A stretch of DNA of 64,000 nt from Melampsora larici-populina 98AG31 (lineage: Eukaryota; Basidiomycota; Pucciniomycetes; Pucciniales; Melampsoraceae): assembly GCF_000204055.1 (NCBI RefSeq), contig NW_006768765.1, forward strand, positions 3,465,818-3,529,817. The letters are read 5' to 3'. A program made the translations under genes and the position numbers. Below are positions 1 through 13,510 of the stretch, piece after piece. Each line of letters opens with the position of its first letter. Positions within the stretch are counted from its first letter, which is position 1. The notes under the pieces were generated by a model. It saw only the letters and a program-made list of their open reading frames with translations. It was not told the DNA's origin and did no database searches.

Positions 1-3000
1 ATCATATCATCGTCTCTCAATCCAATTTGCAATCATTTAGAATACACTTTCATTTTTATCATTATTAAGCAGAATACACTGTATAGATAAACATCAACAA
101 ACATCATCATCGGTGTCATCTCTGCGTATCTCTCTTCTTCGTCACTAGAATTTATACATACCAACAAATCTCAGTCCAAAATCCATCTCAAATCATAAAC
201 CATATCCAATCCATTTCACACTTTTCTCGCCAATCTGAATACACTTTAGAATTGACATTGTTGTTGCCCGAGAATCTAAGTTTGAGCCCGCTGAGACTCG
301 ACTTACAATCGAATCACTTGAAGATCTTCAACTTCAAAACAAGAAAAAAACAACAAAACATCAACTACAAGACCAAAAGCAACTCTTAGAGGCAAGTAGG
401 CAAGCTTCTGAAAGTTCTTCAATCCTCTCTCTCTTTCTCTGCTCAGATAGTATTTCATGATACGATGCAAATCAATTAACCATACCTGACAGATATACAT
501 GTGCAGGTCTTTTTCAAGAAAATCAGATCATTTGATTTACATGTCTGCTTTTAACTTGATGCTTTGAAATCTATAAAGTACAAACTAGTCTCATATCATG
601 GTTTCAGACCAAAAACAAGAAAATTCAACATGGACAGACGACGTCAATTTACAGTCTTCAACTGGCAACTTTCTGAATTTTTCATTATTCATCCTCTTCT
701 TGACTAGTTTATAATGTCCGGATTTCATTGACATTCCAGTGGGTCCACTCTTGAGTGAGTGATTGGTTGATGATGACATCAGGCTTGGGTAATAATTGGG
801 TGTTTGAAGCGCAAGTTGATCGAGAATCCAAGCTGAAGTTGACAGATTTGATGGACTTGCGTCCTGCGTAAACATCGGATTTATGACAACTCCTTACGAG
901 CTTTAAAACACTCTACAAAGGTTTACTTTGATCCATGATATGACTTTAAGCCTCTTTAAGCTATGATGATACCTGCCAATTTTGAATCAAGTGGATGATG
1001 ATAGTCTGATACAGTTTCTTAAAATGATTTCTTCGGCACGAACCTGCACGAACGCATCGGCTGTTTGATTCACAGTATAAGTCAAACACGAAAACTCTTG
1101 AATTTGCTCTCTGTTCTTTGAGAGTTCTACACAACTTGTTTTTTTTCATTCATCCGGACTTCAAAAGACTTCAAAGCTCCAGTGGTACTCCTATCTCCTT
1201 GTTTGGTTCATTCTCTCTTACTCCTGATTCTAATTTCATCTTTCGTATCCTCTCACATATAAAGAGAAGTCTCATCCGTCTCACGCCTTCTAACGAATTT
1301 TGATACACAGTGTCATCATATCAAGTTCAGTTTCTTATATTTTTTTGAATCCACATTTATTTTCTTTCCGATCATCTCCCCACTTCCTCCGTCCTTCGAT
1401 GTCATAAAACATTTCATTTCAGCTACATATTTAATTTGTCATCATCATCTCACCTTAATCCATCATCACCACCATCTGATAAGTTCCTTGTGAAGAGACT
1501 CGCTAATCATTCCTATAAACTTTGATTTGAAATTTGATAGCGAATTTCGTACACGCTCTGACCAAAACTCAACCGTCGATCAACATCAAAGTTCCGAACG
1601 TTTGACCACGAACTCAAGACGCTTTCACGACCGACGAACTGAGATTTTTGAAAGTCAGCTTTGTGTGTTGGACTCACTGATGGTTGACTAATTTACTTGT
1701 CAAGTTGGCTAATGATATCTGTTTGCTACCATGACTAATTTAAGTCTCAATCCATCGTATATCGTCAACTTAAAAACCGATTCCACGATTCGAATTTGTA
1801 TCATCACTTTCCTATCAACCAACACTCCTACCAGCACTTCTATTCAATTCACTAGTCAAAGATCTCGTACAATTCGTATTGAACTTCTTTCGCGGTGAAT
1901 AATTTGTGTAAGTCAAAAGTTTTGAATCCGAAGTCGAGATAAAGAATGAGAGATTTTAAGGTTTGAAACAAGTCAATTGAACTACGAGTTACTTTGACGA
2001 CGATGTGAATGATATCCTTTCAACTCACCACCGATCGATCACTAAAACTTCATTTGCTTATCATCATCATCATCTCATCACCTTTCAAGTTTGATTCATC
2101 ACATTTCATTCTGATGACTTGACTCAGAGTTTTGCAATGCAACGCTAGCTTTTGAAGGTTGACAAGGCAAGAAGTAAGCTCACAGTCAAACCGAGTTCAT
2201 CGGTCGTCATACTTCTTCAATCACTCTACGATTTATAAAGTCAGCTTTATGGGGCTTGGATGCAGATTTTCTCTCAACGAACGATCGCTTCCCTGAATCC
2301 GGGTTCTAGTTTCTCAGATCAGAGAGTAGCAAATTAAATGATGATGATGGATGATGAATGATGATGAGTGTTGAATGATGCCCATATCCACACTTCTCAT
2401 CGGCATTGACTCTGATGACCCAAATACCCCAGTTTAGCACTTCTCACGGATTCGCTCAAGTGCACTGGCCCTCTGAGATCCTTTAAACTGTGTACTCACA
2501 CAGTCTCATTCGAATGACTCATGAAGTTTAGTTCACTCACTTTGAGCCACTTAGTCATTCTACTCTTACAGGCTTTTGATTTCGAATTTCAACTTTTATG
2601 ATGAATCAACTTATCAACCAGATTCTTGTCCGCTTTCTGTTTGTTGTTCATCTCACTTAGCAGTCGGCAACCGAGCATTTTGCTCGTCATCGCTTTACCC
2701 GTTTCAGTCTACATTTCACTTGAGTATTCAGGATGATTTGTATGATTATAAAAACCTTCTCTTCTTTTTGAACTTTTTTCCAAATACTCGTTCTTCTTTA
2801 CTCAATCCTTTCTCGCTTCTTCAAATCGGTCAACGGTCAAACCAAAAACTTACTTCTTGTTTTAATTGTGTGTTTCTTTGGTTTACCATTCGGTTCTTTA
2901 AATTCAACTCTTATTGCCGACATTTTAATATCACGATTTCAAAACAACTGTGTTCGTTTAACCCCTTGCTACTTTACCCGGTTTTTTTCACCTTTCACTT

Positions 3001-5164
3001 CGATTGTTGTAAGTCATTTCACATTCTATTTTTTTTATCCCTTGCTGGCTGTCGGCTCTCTGTCTGCATTGATCTACTCAAACCATAACTGAATTCATCC
3101 TTTAACATTCATCAACACTATTATTTTTGATTGGTCAATTTATCAAACTCTTCATCAGGACATTCGAACGACGTGCTTGCCACATCTCACTTATAATCCA
3201 CATCTGATTAGCTGGCCAAGTATCATCATTCCAATCCTCAAGAGTCTCAGCCTACAACCGGCAAATCTGATATAACCGAGTTAAAGAATTTGATGAGATA
3301 CTAACGACTTGTGAATTTGACGAGTATTGGTGAGAATTTCCCTTGATCATCCTTTTCATCGTTCTCTTCCAGCGGGTTTTTTCTTTCGCTCTGGGATTGA
3401 CCTGTCAAGTGGTCACACCTGGGTACCATGTCCTATCATGATTAGATTTGACGTGGTGGGATGCAAGATGTTCTGAGAAGTCGAAAGGTTTACTCGGTTC
3501 AAGTGATCGGCCCCGTCTTTAGTTCATTTCCCCAAGTGGCTCTTGCCGTGTCACACCACTCATTCCTTGTTAGTGATCAATACACATCTTGATATCTTGA
3601 CATTCCTGAAGAATGCGGGGCGTACGTGGTCACTGTCGACTAATCTCAGCCTAGCTCTCTGATTGAGGAAAGAGTTTAAGACCTTACAAGCCAGCCTGTG
3701 CGCTATCATCAGAGCAAGTTTCTTTGATTGCCGGATTTATCCCATTCTGATCAAGCCACTGAACCGAGAAGCTCATGATGATTTTAGCCAGACTAACTCC
3801 TGTGCTTCCATCAGAGGCTGAATTCTTCATGTCTCTCTCTCTCTTGATTAAGTATGTTTTCTAGCGCTCGAACGATGATAGACTTGTGTGACCCCTCTAT
3901 GACCTACACACATATCACCCATTCATCACCCTTGCGCTCTCTCTCCTGTCTCTGTCTCTGTTTACATGCTTTCTCTCTCTCTCTCTCCCTTCGCTATAAC
4001 ACAAGCCACCGTTACACTAGAACTCGACCTTTCTTGACGATTTTGGACTGAAACTGCCCTGTGCCCTAGATCTGTGGGCACAGGTACCTCGGATGTCTAG
4101 CCAATCAGATCAAGCTGACTATCTTTTCATTTATTCATGTCCTGGATCACGTCCCATCATCTCGATGCCTCTTTGTTCTCATAAACAACTTCAGACTTTT
4201 GACGCTAAAGCCTGCGGAATTGATTGCAAGAGATCTACTAAAGCTCTTAAGCTATCAAGATTGATTTTGATTTCATTTGATTGACTTTACTCTCTTACAT
4301 CGCTTCTGGCACTGCCTGCGTTTGATAAGTTTTCTTGACTGAGGATGTCCTTGAGCTTAATCAAGTGCTGAGTAGGTATCTTGGACTGACTAATTTTAAA
4401 TTACCACTATTTACAACTTATCAGTACTCAGCTTGAGTTCCTGGTGTCTTGAATTGATATCTTAAGACTCTCTCTCTTCCTCCGTTCGGCTTTCCAAAGT
4501 CTCACCATTTAAATTCTTGATCATCTCTTACGCTTCCTGACATTATTCATATCTAAACATTTCCTTTTAACCATTCGTCATTCGAACTGGGTATTCACTT
4601 TAAACTTCTTTCTACGTATTGGCGTTCGTCAATCAGATCTCATTACTGACCTGTATTGCTTCTTTCTGCTTCCTTCTTTGATCAGATTTCTTTTAATTGT
4701 TGACTACGCTACCACCACTCCACATTGTCATCACCAACACGACCACGACCACCTCCACTATTATCACCACTACCACCACCACCATACCAATCACAATCGT
4801 TCCCTTCACGTCGGCTTCTCGTCTTCAAGGTTTCGACCCCACATCACCATCAACTTAATTTACTGCAAATCTTTTTGTGTTGATTGTGTCTTCGTCTCGT
4901 CCATCTCTCATCACTAATTCTTCTCTCACATTCACCTCTCCATCACAGCTCTCTCTATATCTTGTGATTTGTCTTTGTTTGTGTTCTATATATATACATA
5001 TCTTTGATCTCATATTTCACTCTTCGGGTTTCTTGCACCGATCAAACTACATTTCCACCTTGCATTATCGGCCCTGTCACTTTTGATCGACTCATCAAGC
5101 TTCGCATTATCAACATATTTTCTGACACGATACTTTCTGGCCACCTCTTGACATCTCGAACATT
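1..5164. other. Gene-free region upstream of the CDC25 gene
   Basis: I see no supported gene in these 5.2 kb. The plus strand is pyrimidine-rich, with CT runs near 3835-3845 and 3945-3990, CAC/CAT runs near 4735-4795, and ATG/GAT runs near 2338-2365. Several open frames exist on both strands (for example a minus frame at 591-875), but none shows a recognisable domain, plausible splice partners or coding character. Since the CDC25 start lies at the right edge and no gene separates them, this probably holds its promoter and a long, possibly spliced 5' leader. That is inference only. Confidence 0.5.
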
Positions 5165-8100
5165 ATGGCTTCAAGCTCTCAAGTACTCATGTCCTCGTCT
5201 CCCACTCCTCATCACATTCACACTTTTCGACGTTTTGCGCCTCAACCATCTCCTCTCGCCCATACCACCACTTTCTTCCGAAGACCGCACATGGATGCCG
5301 AACCTTCACTTGATCCTGACGGTGAAGAATGCTTAGATTATGACGAGGAGTATACGGAAGAAGTAGAATTGGATCAAGAAGATGTGCAGTCTGCTGAAGA
5401 AGAAGAATATGAGGATGGAGAACAGAGTGTGAATTTGGAGGTCAATGCTTTATCGGGTGAACATGCTCCTACAAGTCCAACGTTGGATGCATCGTTTGCA
5501 ACCTCAATGTAAGTCCATCGCTTGCTTGGATTGCTTGGATGGTAGATGTATGCGGAGTTTGTTTGACCGGAACACTGAGCCAACTTCTCTCCTTTTCCCA
5601 ATCTCTGTTTCGCTTTGGTTCATCTCAATTTGGCAATCTTATCAATTCATCAACCGATCCTTTTTCCCCATCCACTTCAAACTCTTTACCCGTCCAACTC
5701 AACACCGGCTGACTACACCACCTGTCTTTGGGTTCATCCCGTCTCAACTCGCCCATCATCGCCTGGCTGTCTAACTAACATCCTCAATCCGTTGAACTCT
5801 TTTCAAATTCGATCTCTTTACTGATTCTAGGTCTATCGGCACCGCTCCCCCAACTCCTTTACTTCCTAATAACCGTTCTCAGCCCCTCGCGGCTCAACGA
5901 CCGACGGGTCATCCTACACCTCCCTCACAACGATATGCCTCTCGAACCGCTCCATCAGCTTCTCCTTTTCTGCCTGCTCATCTCTTTGCTCCCAATCCTG
6001 ACGCTCATCCACCTTCCTCTTCACCTTATCGCATGGACATCTCCCCAGCTAACGGCTCACCTACAATCGCGGCCAACTTCTTTAACCCACCTAAGCCTTC
6101 AAACTCCCAGTTTGACCCCTTTGGATCCTCCTCATCGCATGTACTCTCGAGTAGTCCTCCAACGGATCGGCCTACGATTGGTTTGAAGAAGACACGGTCA
6201 CGCGCTAGAATGTGCAATGGATTCTTTGAACCCCGGTCAGATGTCCAGGTAAGCGCGTCACTGGCATTTGTGTGACATGATGCTTATCAGTACTCATCAT
6301 TGTCCTTTGATCTCAGCCACTTACGACGTCGGATGAGGAATCTGATCGACTTGGTTCAGATGGTATGGATATTGACACCCCTGGATACTCTCAACCCGGT
6401 CGAAACATGTTCCAACCATTAGTTTTTGTCGGTGACTCCACCGACTCCGCCCGTCGCCCTTCACGAGCTGAACGATCAGGAAGTCAGGGTAGCATTGGAA
6501 AGAGAAGTCGATCTGATGATGATGATTTTGAGGACTCGGGATCAAGCAACTTGGGCAGTGAAATGCGAAGTGTACAACTGCAACATCCCCGCACTCGCTC
6601 TGATGACGGACTCTCCTCCGGCCGTCAACATCTTTCTCCTGGCAACCTCCATTCTTCTGGCCGGACAAAAACGATGCCTGAGACATCACTGGTGTCAGGA
6701 TACTCTAGAACTCTTCAACTTCCATCATCGCCCATACTCGCCTGCTCTTCCTCAGCTCGGTTCAATGCCTTTGATCACAATATGTCCTCTTCCCCAAGTC
6801 AAATGATGAGTCCAAGTGTCAAAGCTGCTGCAAAACTTACTTTAGGACGTAAGGCTGGTGAACGGTCCCTTTCAGGTTTCAAATTTCCAGTTTCCAAGGC
6901 TTCTACTGGTGCTCAAGTTGCTCACGTTCGGGCTGGTAGCAGCGGATCTACCAGTACCCGTAATTCTCATTATCAACCCTCTGCTGGCGGTAGTCTCGGT
7001 GCATCCACTCTTGGTGGATATCCCAAGAGGCCTACCCTAGGAGTTGTTCAAAGCGCTGCAACATTATTCAGCCGTCATCAGCCCCAACTATCTTCTACCT
7101 CCAATTCCACGGGTGAAAATGAAGCTCAAGGATTCGGAACCCGTCAACGAGACGCAGTAGGTCGACCAGCATCCAAGAGTCGTCGGGCCATTAGTTTTGT
7201 TGCTGCTGAACGTCATTTACTCATGTCTGACGGTGGTGATGAAGACGAGGAAGAAGATGAAGATGGACACGCCGGTTTCAACTGTTCCCCAGCACCCCGT
7301 GGTGTTAGCAACACTTGGCCCAAGTATGGGCTCAACGGTGCACATACTCGAATGGCTAGCGAAACAGTTCTAGGTGCTAAACCTCGCAAACGATCGCCTC
7401 CCCCCGCACCCTTCAACTCGCTTGCCCTTGCTCCTCCTAGTCGAAATATGTTTGAAAATATGCTCCAGAGTCCCAATCGGCCCTCACCTCATCAGCAAAA
7501 GGCTGTGGTCGGCATCAGCAGTCGCACGATCGAGAGTCCGGTAGGAATGGGCTTCAGTGAGAAGGAAAGAGCTGGGAAGATCTTACCATGTCACAAAGTC
7601 TCTAACGATGGTCTGATGAGGATCTCACCTAGTACGATGGATGACCTCTTGACTGGTCGATATGACAGCAGTATCTCTAGGAAGATTGTGATCGATTGTC
7701 GGTTTCGTTACGAGTACGAAGGTGGCCATATCAAGAACGCCGTCAATGTGGGTGAAAAGGACTTGGCCGAAGAAATGCTCTTAGCTGGACAGCTATTTGA
7801 TGGAACATTGGATGTGCCTGAACCTAGTGAATCTGGAAAATGTGATGGCAATGGCGTCATGAAGAAGGTTGTATTAGTCTTTCACTGTGAATATTCAGTG
7901 ATGAGGGCCCCTACAATGTGAGTATCAAGTCTGGTTTTTTCCTGTGTCTCAGCTCTGACTGACGTCGTCCTTTTCCTTAGTGCCAAACATATCAGAGAGA
8001 AAGATCGACACTTGAACATGCCACATTACCCTGCTTTACATTATCCTGAAGTTTACATTTTAGAAGGAGGTTTTGCTAGTTACTTTGCTCACTCTCCCCA

Positions 8101-8467
8101 ACATTGTGATGGGACTCATGTCCGAATGGATGATCCCAGTTATAAAACCGATCGCCATGCAGACCTTAATTCGTTCAGAAATAAGGAATTCAGTCGAGCC
8201 AAGTCCTTTACATATGGTACAGGTGACTCAAACGGCAGCGGGATGGTAGTCAAGAAGAAGGCATCAAAGAAAATGATCAGAGATGAGAATTCGATTGCCG
8301 AAGAAGATGAATGTAGTCCATCACATGATAAGCGAAGGTTTGGGAAAGATGAGGGAGTCAAGAGCATGGGAAGTTTAGGTAGAGCTGGTGGATTGAATGC
8401 CATGCGAAAATTAGATTCAAACTCGATGGGATTCGGACGTAGTAACCTTGGGATGATGAAGAGATGA
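5165..8467 (+). CDS. CDC25: CDC25-type M-phase inducer phosphatase
   Basis: A dual-specificity tyrosine phosphatase that would remove inhibitory phosphates from Cdk1 at entry to mitosis. I join four exons: 5165-5508, 5831-6248, 6317-7917 and 7981-8467, with GTAAGT, GTAAGC and GTGAGT donors and matching phases. The product is 949 aa. The first 680 or so residues are Ser/Pro-rich and low in complexity, with an acidic stretch near residues 55-95, as expected of a regulatory region. A rhodanese-fold catalytic domain follows at about 690-815. It has the block VIDCRFRYEYEGGHI near 710 and the active-site loop HCEYSVMRAP, whose Cys (about 778) and Arg form the C-x5-R signature. The intron after APT is confirmed because the next exon continues IAKHIREKDR, as in the family. 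The tail after about 830 is basic and Ser-rich. At 949 aa it is longer than yeast Cdc25/Mih1. The start is the first ATG of the open frame; an upstream coding exon cannot be excluded. Confidence 0.92.
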
Positions 8468-10615
8468 ACAAATTTATTGTTATTAATTACTATATATTAT
8501 GATTTTTTTGACTTGGTACATATATATTATTTTTATATATCTATTTACGCGTGTTTGATATGAAAGACGAGACTGAGGACGTTTTGAAGATTTTAGTGGG
8601 ACGTGTTGGAGTTCAATCGGTTCCCCTTTGCTCATTTGCTCATGATGATGATGACGACGATGCGATTTTAGATAATCTCATCATTTCTTTTGCTTTGAAG
8701 GTTTTTTTATTGTTATTTTTGCGGTGTGGACTTGAAAGATCATCTATCCCACATCTCTTCACCCCGACCATATGTCTTCTAATAATCTACCCACCAAAAA
8801 TTGATGATCTTGAACAATTGTGTGTGTATGTGTGTTTGTGTGTTTTCTTGCTGTTTTTTTGTTGTTTTCTTCTGTTAATCTTTTTTTTTTCAAAAAACTC
8901 ACGAAGAGAAGGAAGAAACAAAATATCACGTTCATCTTTTTAACATTTTATTATGGTTTCTTGATTGGTTTTTTTCTAATTTTATTTTTTTGATCATGTT
9001 GTTGTGCTTGTGCTTGGTTCTGGTGTTTTTCTTTTTTTCATGATTTTTCTTCATAATTTTTTTTTGATTGATTGATTGATATCTTCGATTGTTGATGGTT
9101 TAATCTTTTTCATTATTTGTGATCATTGATGAACTTTTAGTTGTTGATATACATTTTTATTATTATTTTTGAATATATATATAAGTATATATATATATCT
9201 TTGTTTGACATTAACAAATTACTTGTGAGCCATGATCGTTGAGTGAGAGAGAATTGATTGAACAAATTGCGAGTGACACTTTTGAACTGAAAGGATGGAA
9301 GTATAACATCAAGTAGAGTCGCTATTAACTCTCAGTCTTGATCTTATGATGGTTTGCTCAAATTCACAATCGAACTCATGAGAAGACGGTCAATCATGTT
9401 GTCGACGCCTTTTCCTTCCGAAGATTCAGAATAAACATCCCACACACAAGCGGGATAACATCCCAGACACAAGCGGGATGTAATCCTCTGGAAAGCTAAA
9501 TGCTAGGACTGTTTGCCAAGATATTATTAATGAGGAACTGTAGGACACATCAGAGTGGAACTTGGTCATGTTTTGGCGCTGTCATCCATCAGTAGTAGTG
9601 CACCAGATCATATGTTTAGAGCCCTCTTGTTGGAATGGAAACCAACATTTGGTTTATCAAAAGGTTTTTGCTACCATTTATGCTTAGGCTGATGCCATCA
9701 TGGTATTCAAGTGCCAAGGATATTCCAGAAGCCTTCAGCAGCAGAGAAAAGGTTGGTGAGCTTGGATGATCAGTGCTAAAACTCATAATGAAAAGTTTTA
9801 GCCAGAATCAAGGCATGAAGGCCTGTTTGCAAGGTGTACAAGATAGCGTAGAGTAGACAAGTTATGTACATTCATTTGCAATTGACTCGTCACTTAGAGC
9901 ATTGTCACCAGACCTGGGCCACAACCCATCATACCAGACAGGATTTTAAAAACATGATCTGTGTTGTCTTCCCTTCAGGAGGAGCACCAAGCACTGGCCC
10001 GCCTGGAACAGTCTGGACTCCAAAATCCTACACCAACCATATTATTCCATGATCATCATGTTGTGTGATACATACAATATGCCTAGCTTTTTTTAGGAGA
10101 AATGATGGGTTCAATTGGTATAAAAATGTTACATGGTTGCTCAAACATTCAAAAAAAGTATTCAAAAAATCCTGGGGGTCTAGGCCAAGATACCTGAAGC
10201 AGATGACTAAAAGAATCACACAGCTGGTCAACCATGATTTCTGGATCACAAACTGGGTGTGTTGAATACACCTTATGTGACTCTTATGTCTGTTGACAGT
10301 CCAGGGTTGTTGGTGGCAATGCTCTCAAGGCATTATATATACAAAGAATCTCAAAGAATATCATGAGATTCCCTAGAAGGGATATTTTGATACTTTGAGG
10401 AAAAAATAATCTAAGAGTGGGAAGTATCAGTGTCCAGAAACATCCAATATGAGCATCATGAGGTAATTAATATTATATGTCCTTGTAAAGGTAAAGAGAT
10501 GATTATTGAATAAGGTAAACCACATAGTAAAATAGCTGTAGTGATGTGTGACACAAAAAATACACATCATTTGTCTTTGCAAACTCACTGTGGCTGCCTG
10601 ACTTATTCTTGTGTG
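8468..10615. other. AT-rich 3' flank and gene-free spacer
   Basis: The first 750 bases after the CDC25 stop are T-rich and low in complexity, with TATA runs near 9173-9200; they probably include the 3' UTR and poly(A) region. Around 9434-9482 the phrase ACACAAGCGGGAT occurs twice. Nothing else between 9230 and 10615 resembles a gene or a bounded element. Confidence 0.5.
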
Positions 10616-10621
10616 TAAAAG

Positions 10622-11095
10622 CTTGCTACTACAGTAGCTAAAGGCTACTCTGTGCTACCTCTCACCACCAGATCTGGGACTGATTCCAAATGTGGAGACT
10701 TTTTTCAGAAAAAAAATAACTCCAGATGGATAAATAGCACCATAGATTAGGTGGTACATGAGGCCTTAGGCTGAGTACCTAAGACCCTAAGGTAGCTTAT
10801 TTAGGGTCATAGGTACTCAGAACGGAAGCTACTGAGTTGCCTAAGCAGAGAATTTAGGTACCTAGCCTATATCCGGTCCCAAATGTTAACCCTCAAGAGA
10901 GAAAAAAAATCATAAAATGCTTCAGATGACCTTGAGAAGATATAGAAAGATTAAGCTCCCTCATCTGATTCCATCTGTGTAGTCATCTCCTTGAAATATT
11001 GGTATTGAAATTTCTATCCATGAGCTCAAAAACAAAATTTGGTTTGGCTGGGGAGATTGTAGTACAGAGTAGCCTTTAGCTACTGTAGTCACCAG
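10622..11095. mobile_element. MITE with ~37-bp terminal inverted repeats
   Basis: The left end (from 10622) and right end (to 11095) are inverted copies over about 37 bases. They share the core ACTACAGTAGCTAAAGGCTA followed by CTCTGT. A direct repeat TAAAAG lies immediately outside each end (10616-10621 and 11096-11101), a likely 6-7 bp target duplication. The 474-bp interior has no coding frame. This is a non-autonomous element; the superfamily is not clear from the ends. Confidence 0.65.
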
Positions 11096-11664
11096 TAAAA
11101 GATCACAGTGTGATCACAAGCTCAAGAGAAGGACAAGCAGGACTAAAGTTGAGAAGGTTATGTTGACAGTTGTTCCAGAGTGTTGTATTCAGTGTGAAAA
11201 TCTGGACATGAGCACAAGATGCCAACCTCAAAAAGATAATTGCCATAGAAGAACATAGAAACTCCCAGAACCCCATAATTGAACAAAAAACTTATTTGAG
11301 GCATGAGTGCAGAATGAGACAAACAAGACTGCATGAGCTTCCACTCAGCAGTTGAGTTGGCCAAGAAGGTCAATAAGGTAAGATCTGATGCAGAAATGTA
11401 GGATAGTTGGCTATAATTTTGTAATGTAGAGTAGTCAGCCTGGCCCTGATGGTGTTTAAATGACAATGTGTAAGAGGTTGATTTGATGGTGATGACCTCT
11501 TTCTTACCACTGTTCTAGAACAATCACTCTCTCTTCCATTTTCCACTTGTGAAATGGTTGGCAACCTTTACTCCATGACACACACAGTTGTGATAGTCTT
11601 CTTATATAGTTTACCCTGTTTAATGGAAAACAGAGTGGTCCAGTCAAACTGTAGGCACTCTCTT

Positions 11665-12392
11665 TGTGAGGAGTATGCGTCTGTTAGGCGTACTCTTCAC
11701 AGAAAATGGAGTAGGAAAAGGAAGGTGCAGTCTTCACGTGGTACACCCAAGTGAAGACTACAGCTAGTTGACCTCTAAGAAGAGGATTTGAGAAAGGGAA
11801 AAGAAATATAAGGGCAATAAAGAGCTAATGTGCTCTAACCTCGTGAGACTGCGAGGGGCAGGCTTTACACTTTGGTAAACCAAAGATCCTGAAGGCTACT
11901 TTGGACTCCTTAAAAAGGAGGAAGCTTTGCTACTTTAAGGTTTATTTCTAGAGACAATGAATGCCCTGGGCTCGTAGAAATCAGTACCTTGGGTGTTCAG
12001 CAATGGAACCCGTAATGCTCAAGAATGGTCTTTAACAAGCTGCACAACTAACCACGTACTTGAAGATCCTCTCAGTAGGAGTCAAGTAAAATGTGGTTCT
12101 GTGTTGTGATTGTAGTAAAAGATGGGGGGTGATTGTAGGGAAGAAGGGGGGGTTTATATAGTCTCAGTCCCAGTGTCAACTTGTGGTTGGCGTGTGAGTC
12201 TTTTCTATTCACGTGTCAACTTGTGGTTGACACTTGGGTTAGGTTTACTATGTATTTGATACATTACATACATGTGTTTAAGTGGCTCTTGACACTGAGC
12301 CTTGAGATGTAGCTTATGGCTTTATACAATATTTTGATATTACATATGGTACTGTTAGCCCATGGTCCTGTAATTAGGGCTCAGGGCTGACA
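11665..12392. mobile_element. Solo LTR (728 bp) with 5-bp target duplication
   Basis: The segment starts TGTGAGGAGT and ends AGGGCTGACA, so it has the TG...CA termini of a long terminal repeat. It is flanked by CTCTT on both sides (11660-11664 and 12393-12397), the 5-bp duplication typical of LTR retrotransposons. No gag, protease or reverse transcriptase frame adjoins it and no second copy is in the window, so it is best read as a solo LTR left by recombination. A near-repeat of TCAACTTGTGGTTG is present inside at about 12177-12230. Confidence 0.75.
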
Positions 12393-12397
12393 CTCTT

Positions 12398-13502
12398 CAT
12401 ACATTCAATCTTCAATCAAACAACACGGGAAAGTTAACCTTGTAGTGAATTTCTCAGATACCACCAACTGTTTGATTCTACCATGAGCCAGGACACAAAG
12501 AGATCATCTATAATGAATCAAACTCTCAAGTGTTGGGAGACTTTGACATTCCGTTTCCCTTGATCCATCATGCCTAGGTGAGAAGCCCACCTCTCCTGCT
12601 GTTGTGAAACTTATACATGCAACAATGTAGATGACTGATGATGACTTGTTTTAACCCATCAGAAACATCTGCACACACTGCCTGTGTACTCAAAAGACCA
12701 CAACCTTTTGAGGGTAAGTGACTCTTGTATCCTTAATTCCATCATATATGTGAAACTGACACAACCAACACCTTCCCTTGATTTGCATTGAGAACACTCA
12801 TAGACCCCAGTGAGGATGAGGATGAGCCCACTCCTACTATGGACATGGAGGGTGCACACAGTATTTATAGCAGGTTTATAGAATAGAGGCAAATTATTTG
12901 TGTAAACTTCATCCTTCATTACACTTCTCACAGTGTGATATTCTCAAAAGTTTTCTATTTATCTAATGTACATTCATGGCAGGTCTGTTCTTAAACTCAA
13001 TGAATTGGGTCCTTAAAGAGAAACAAGCCACAATATGTTCTACTTGAAATGTGATGGACTTGATTTATTCATGATTTTTTATGCAGTTTTTGTTGAGATA
13101 TGTTCACATGTTACATCACAATGGACTATAATGAATCATGAATGACATGATTTATAAGATAGAACACCTTGGATTATAGATTTTGATTAGATTCCATTAG
13201 GCCAGAAATACCTATGGATTTAGAAAAGAGAGAAGAAGTAAGCAGCAAAAATGTACATATACAGTATGGAATTTACAGCTTCTGGAGGAAAAACTTGGTA
13301 ATATGAGCTGGTCTGGTGTAGTATGAGTATATATGCATGGTGTTCCTTCTTGGTAAATTGATGATACTATATAGCAATAGAAAATGATGTAGAACTCAAC
13401 TAGTAGTACATAAGCAACATAATTTCAATAAGACTTACTCAATATGTATGGGTTTCCAGTAAAATGTGGAAGATGTGAATGAAGACTTTGGCTTGCTGGT
13501 TT
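12398..13502. other. Gene-free spacer left of hAT-1
   Basis: AT-rich DNA without a credible coding frame, RNA gene or bounded element. The minus frame at 12659-12931 shows no domain and no coding character. Confidence 0.4.
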
Positions 13503-13510
13503 GGTTTGAT

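Noticed and set aside
591..1149. Minus-strand frames (94 and 62 aa) at the left edge
   Set aside because: No domain, no convincing splice join and no coding bias; probably chance frames.
3854..5086. Plus-strand frames upstream of CDC25
   Set aside because: Products are low-complexity Ser/His/Leu stretches from CT- and CAC-rich DNA and look like non-coding leader sequence.
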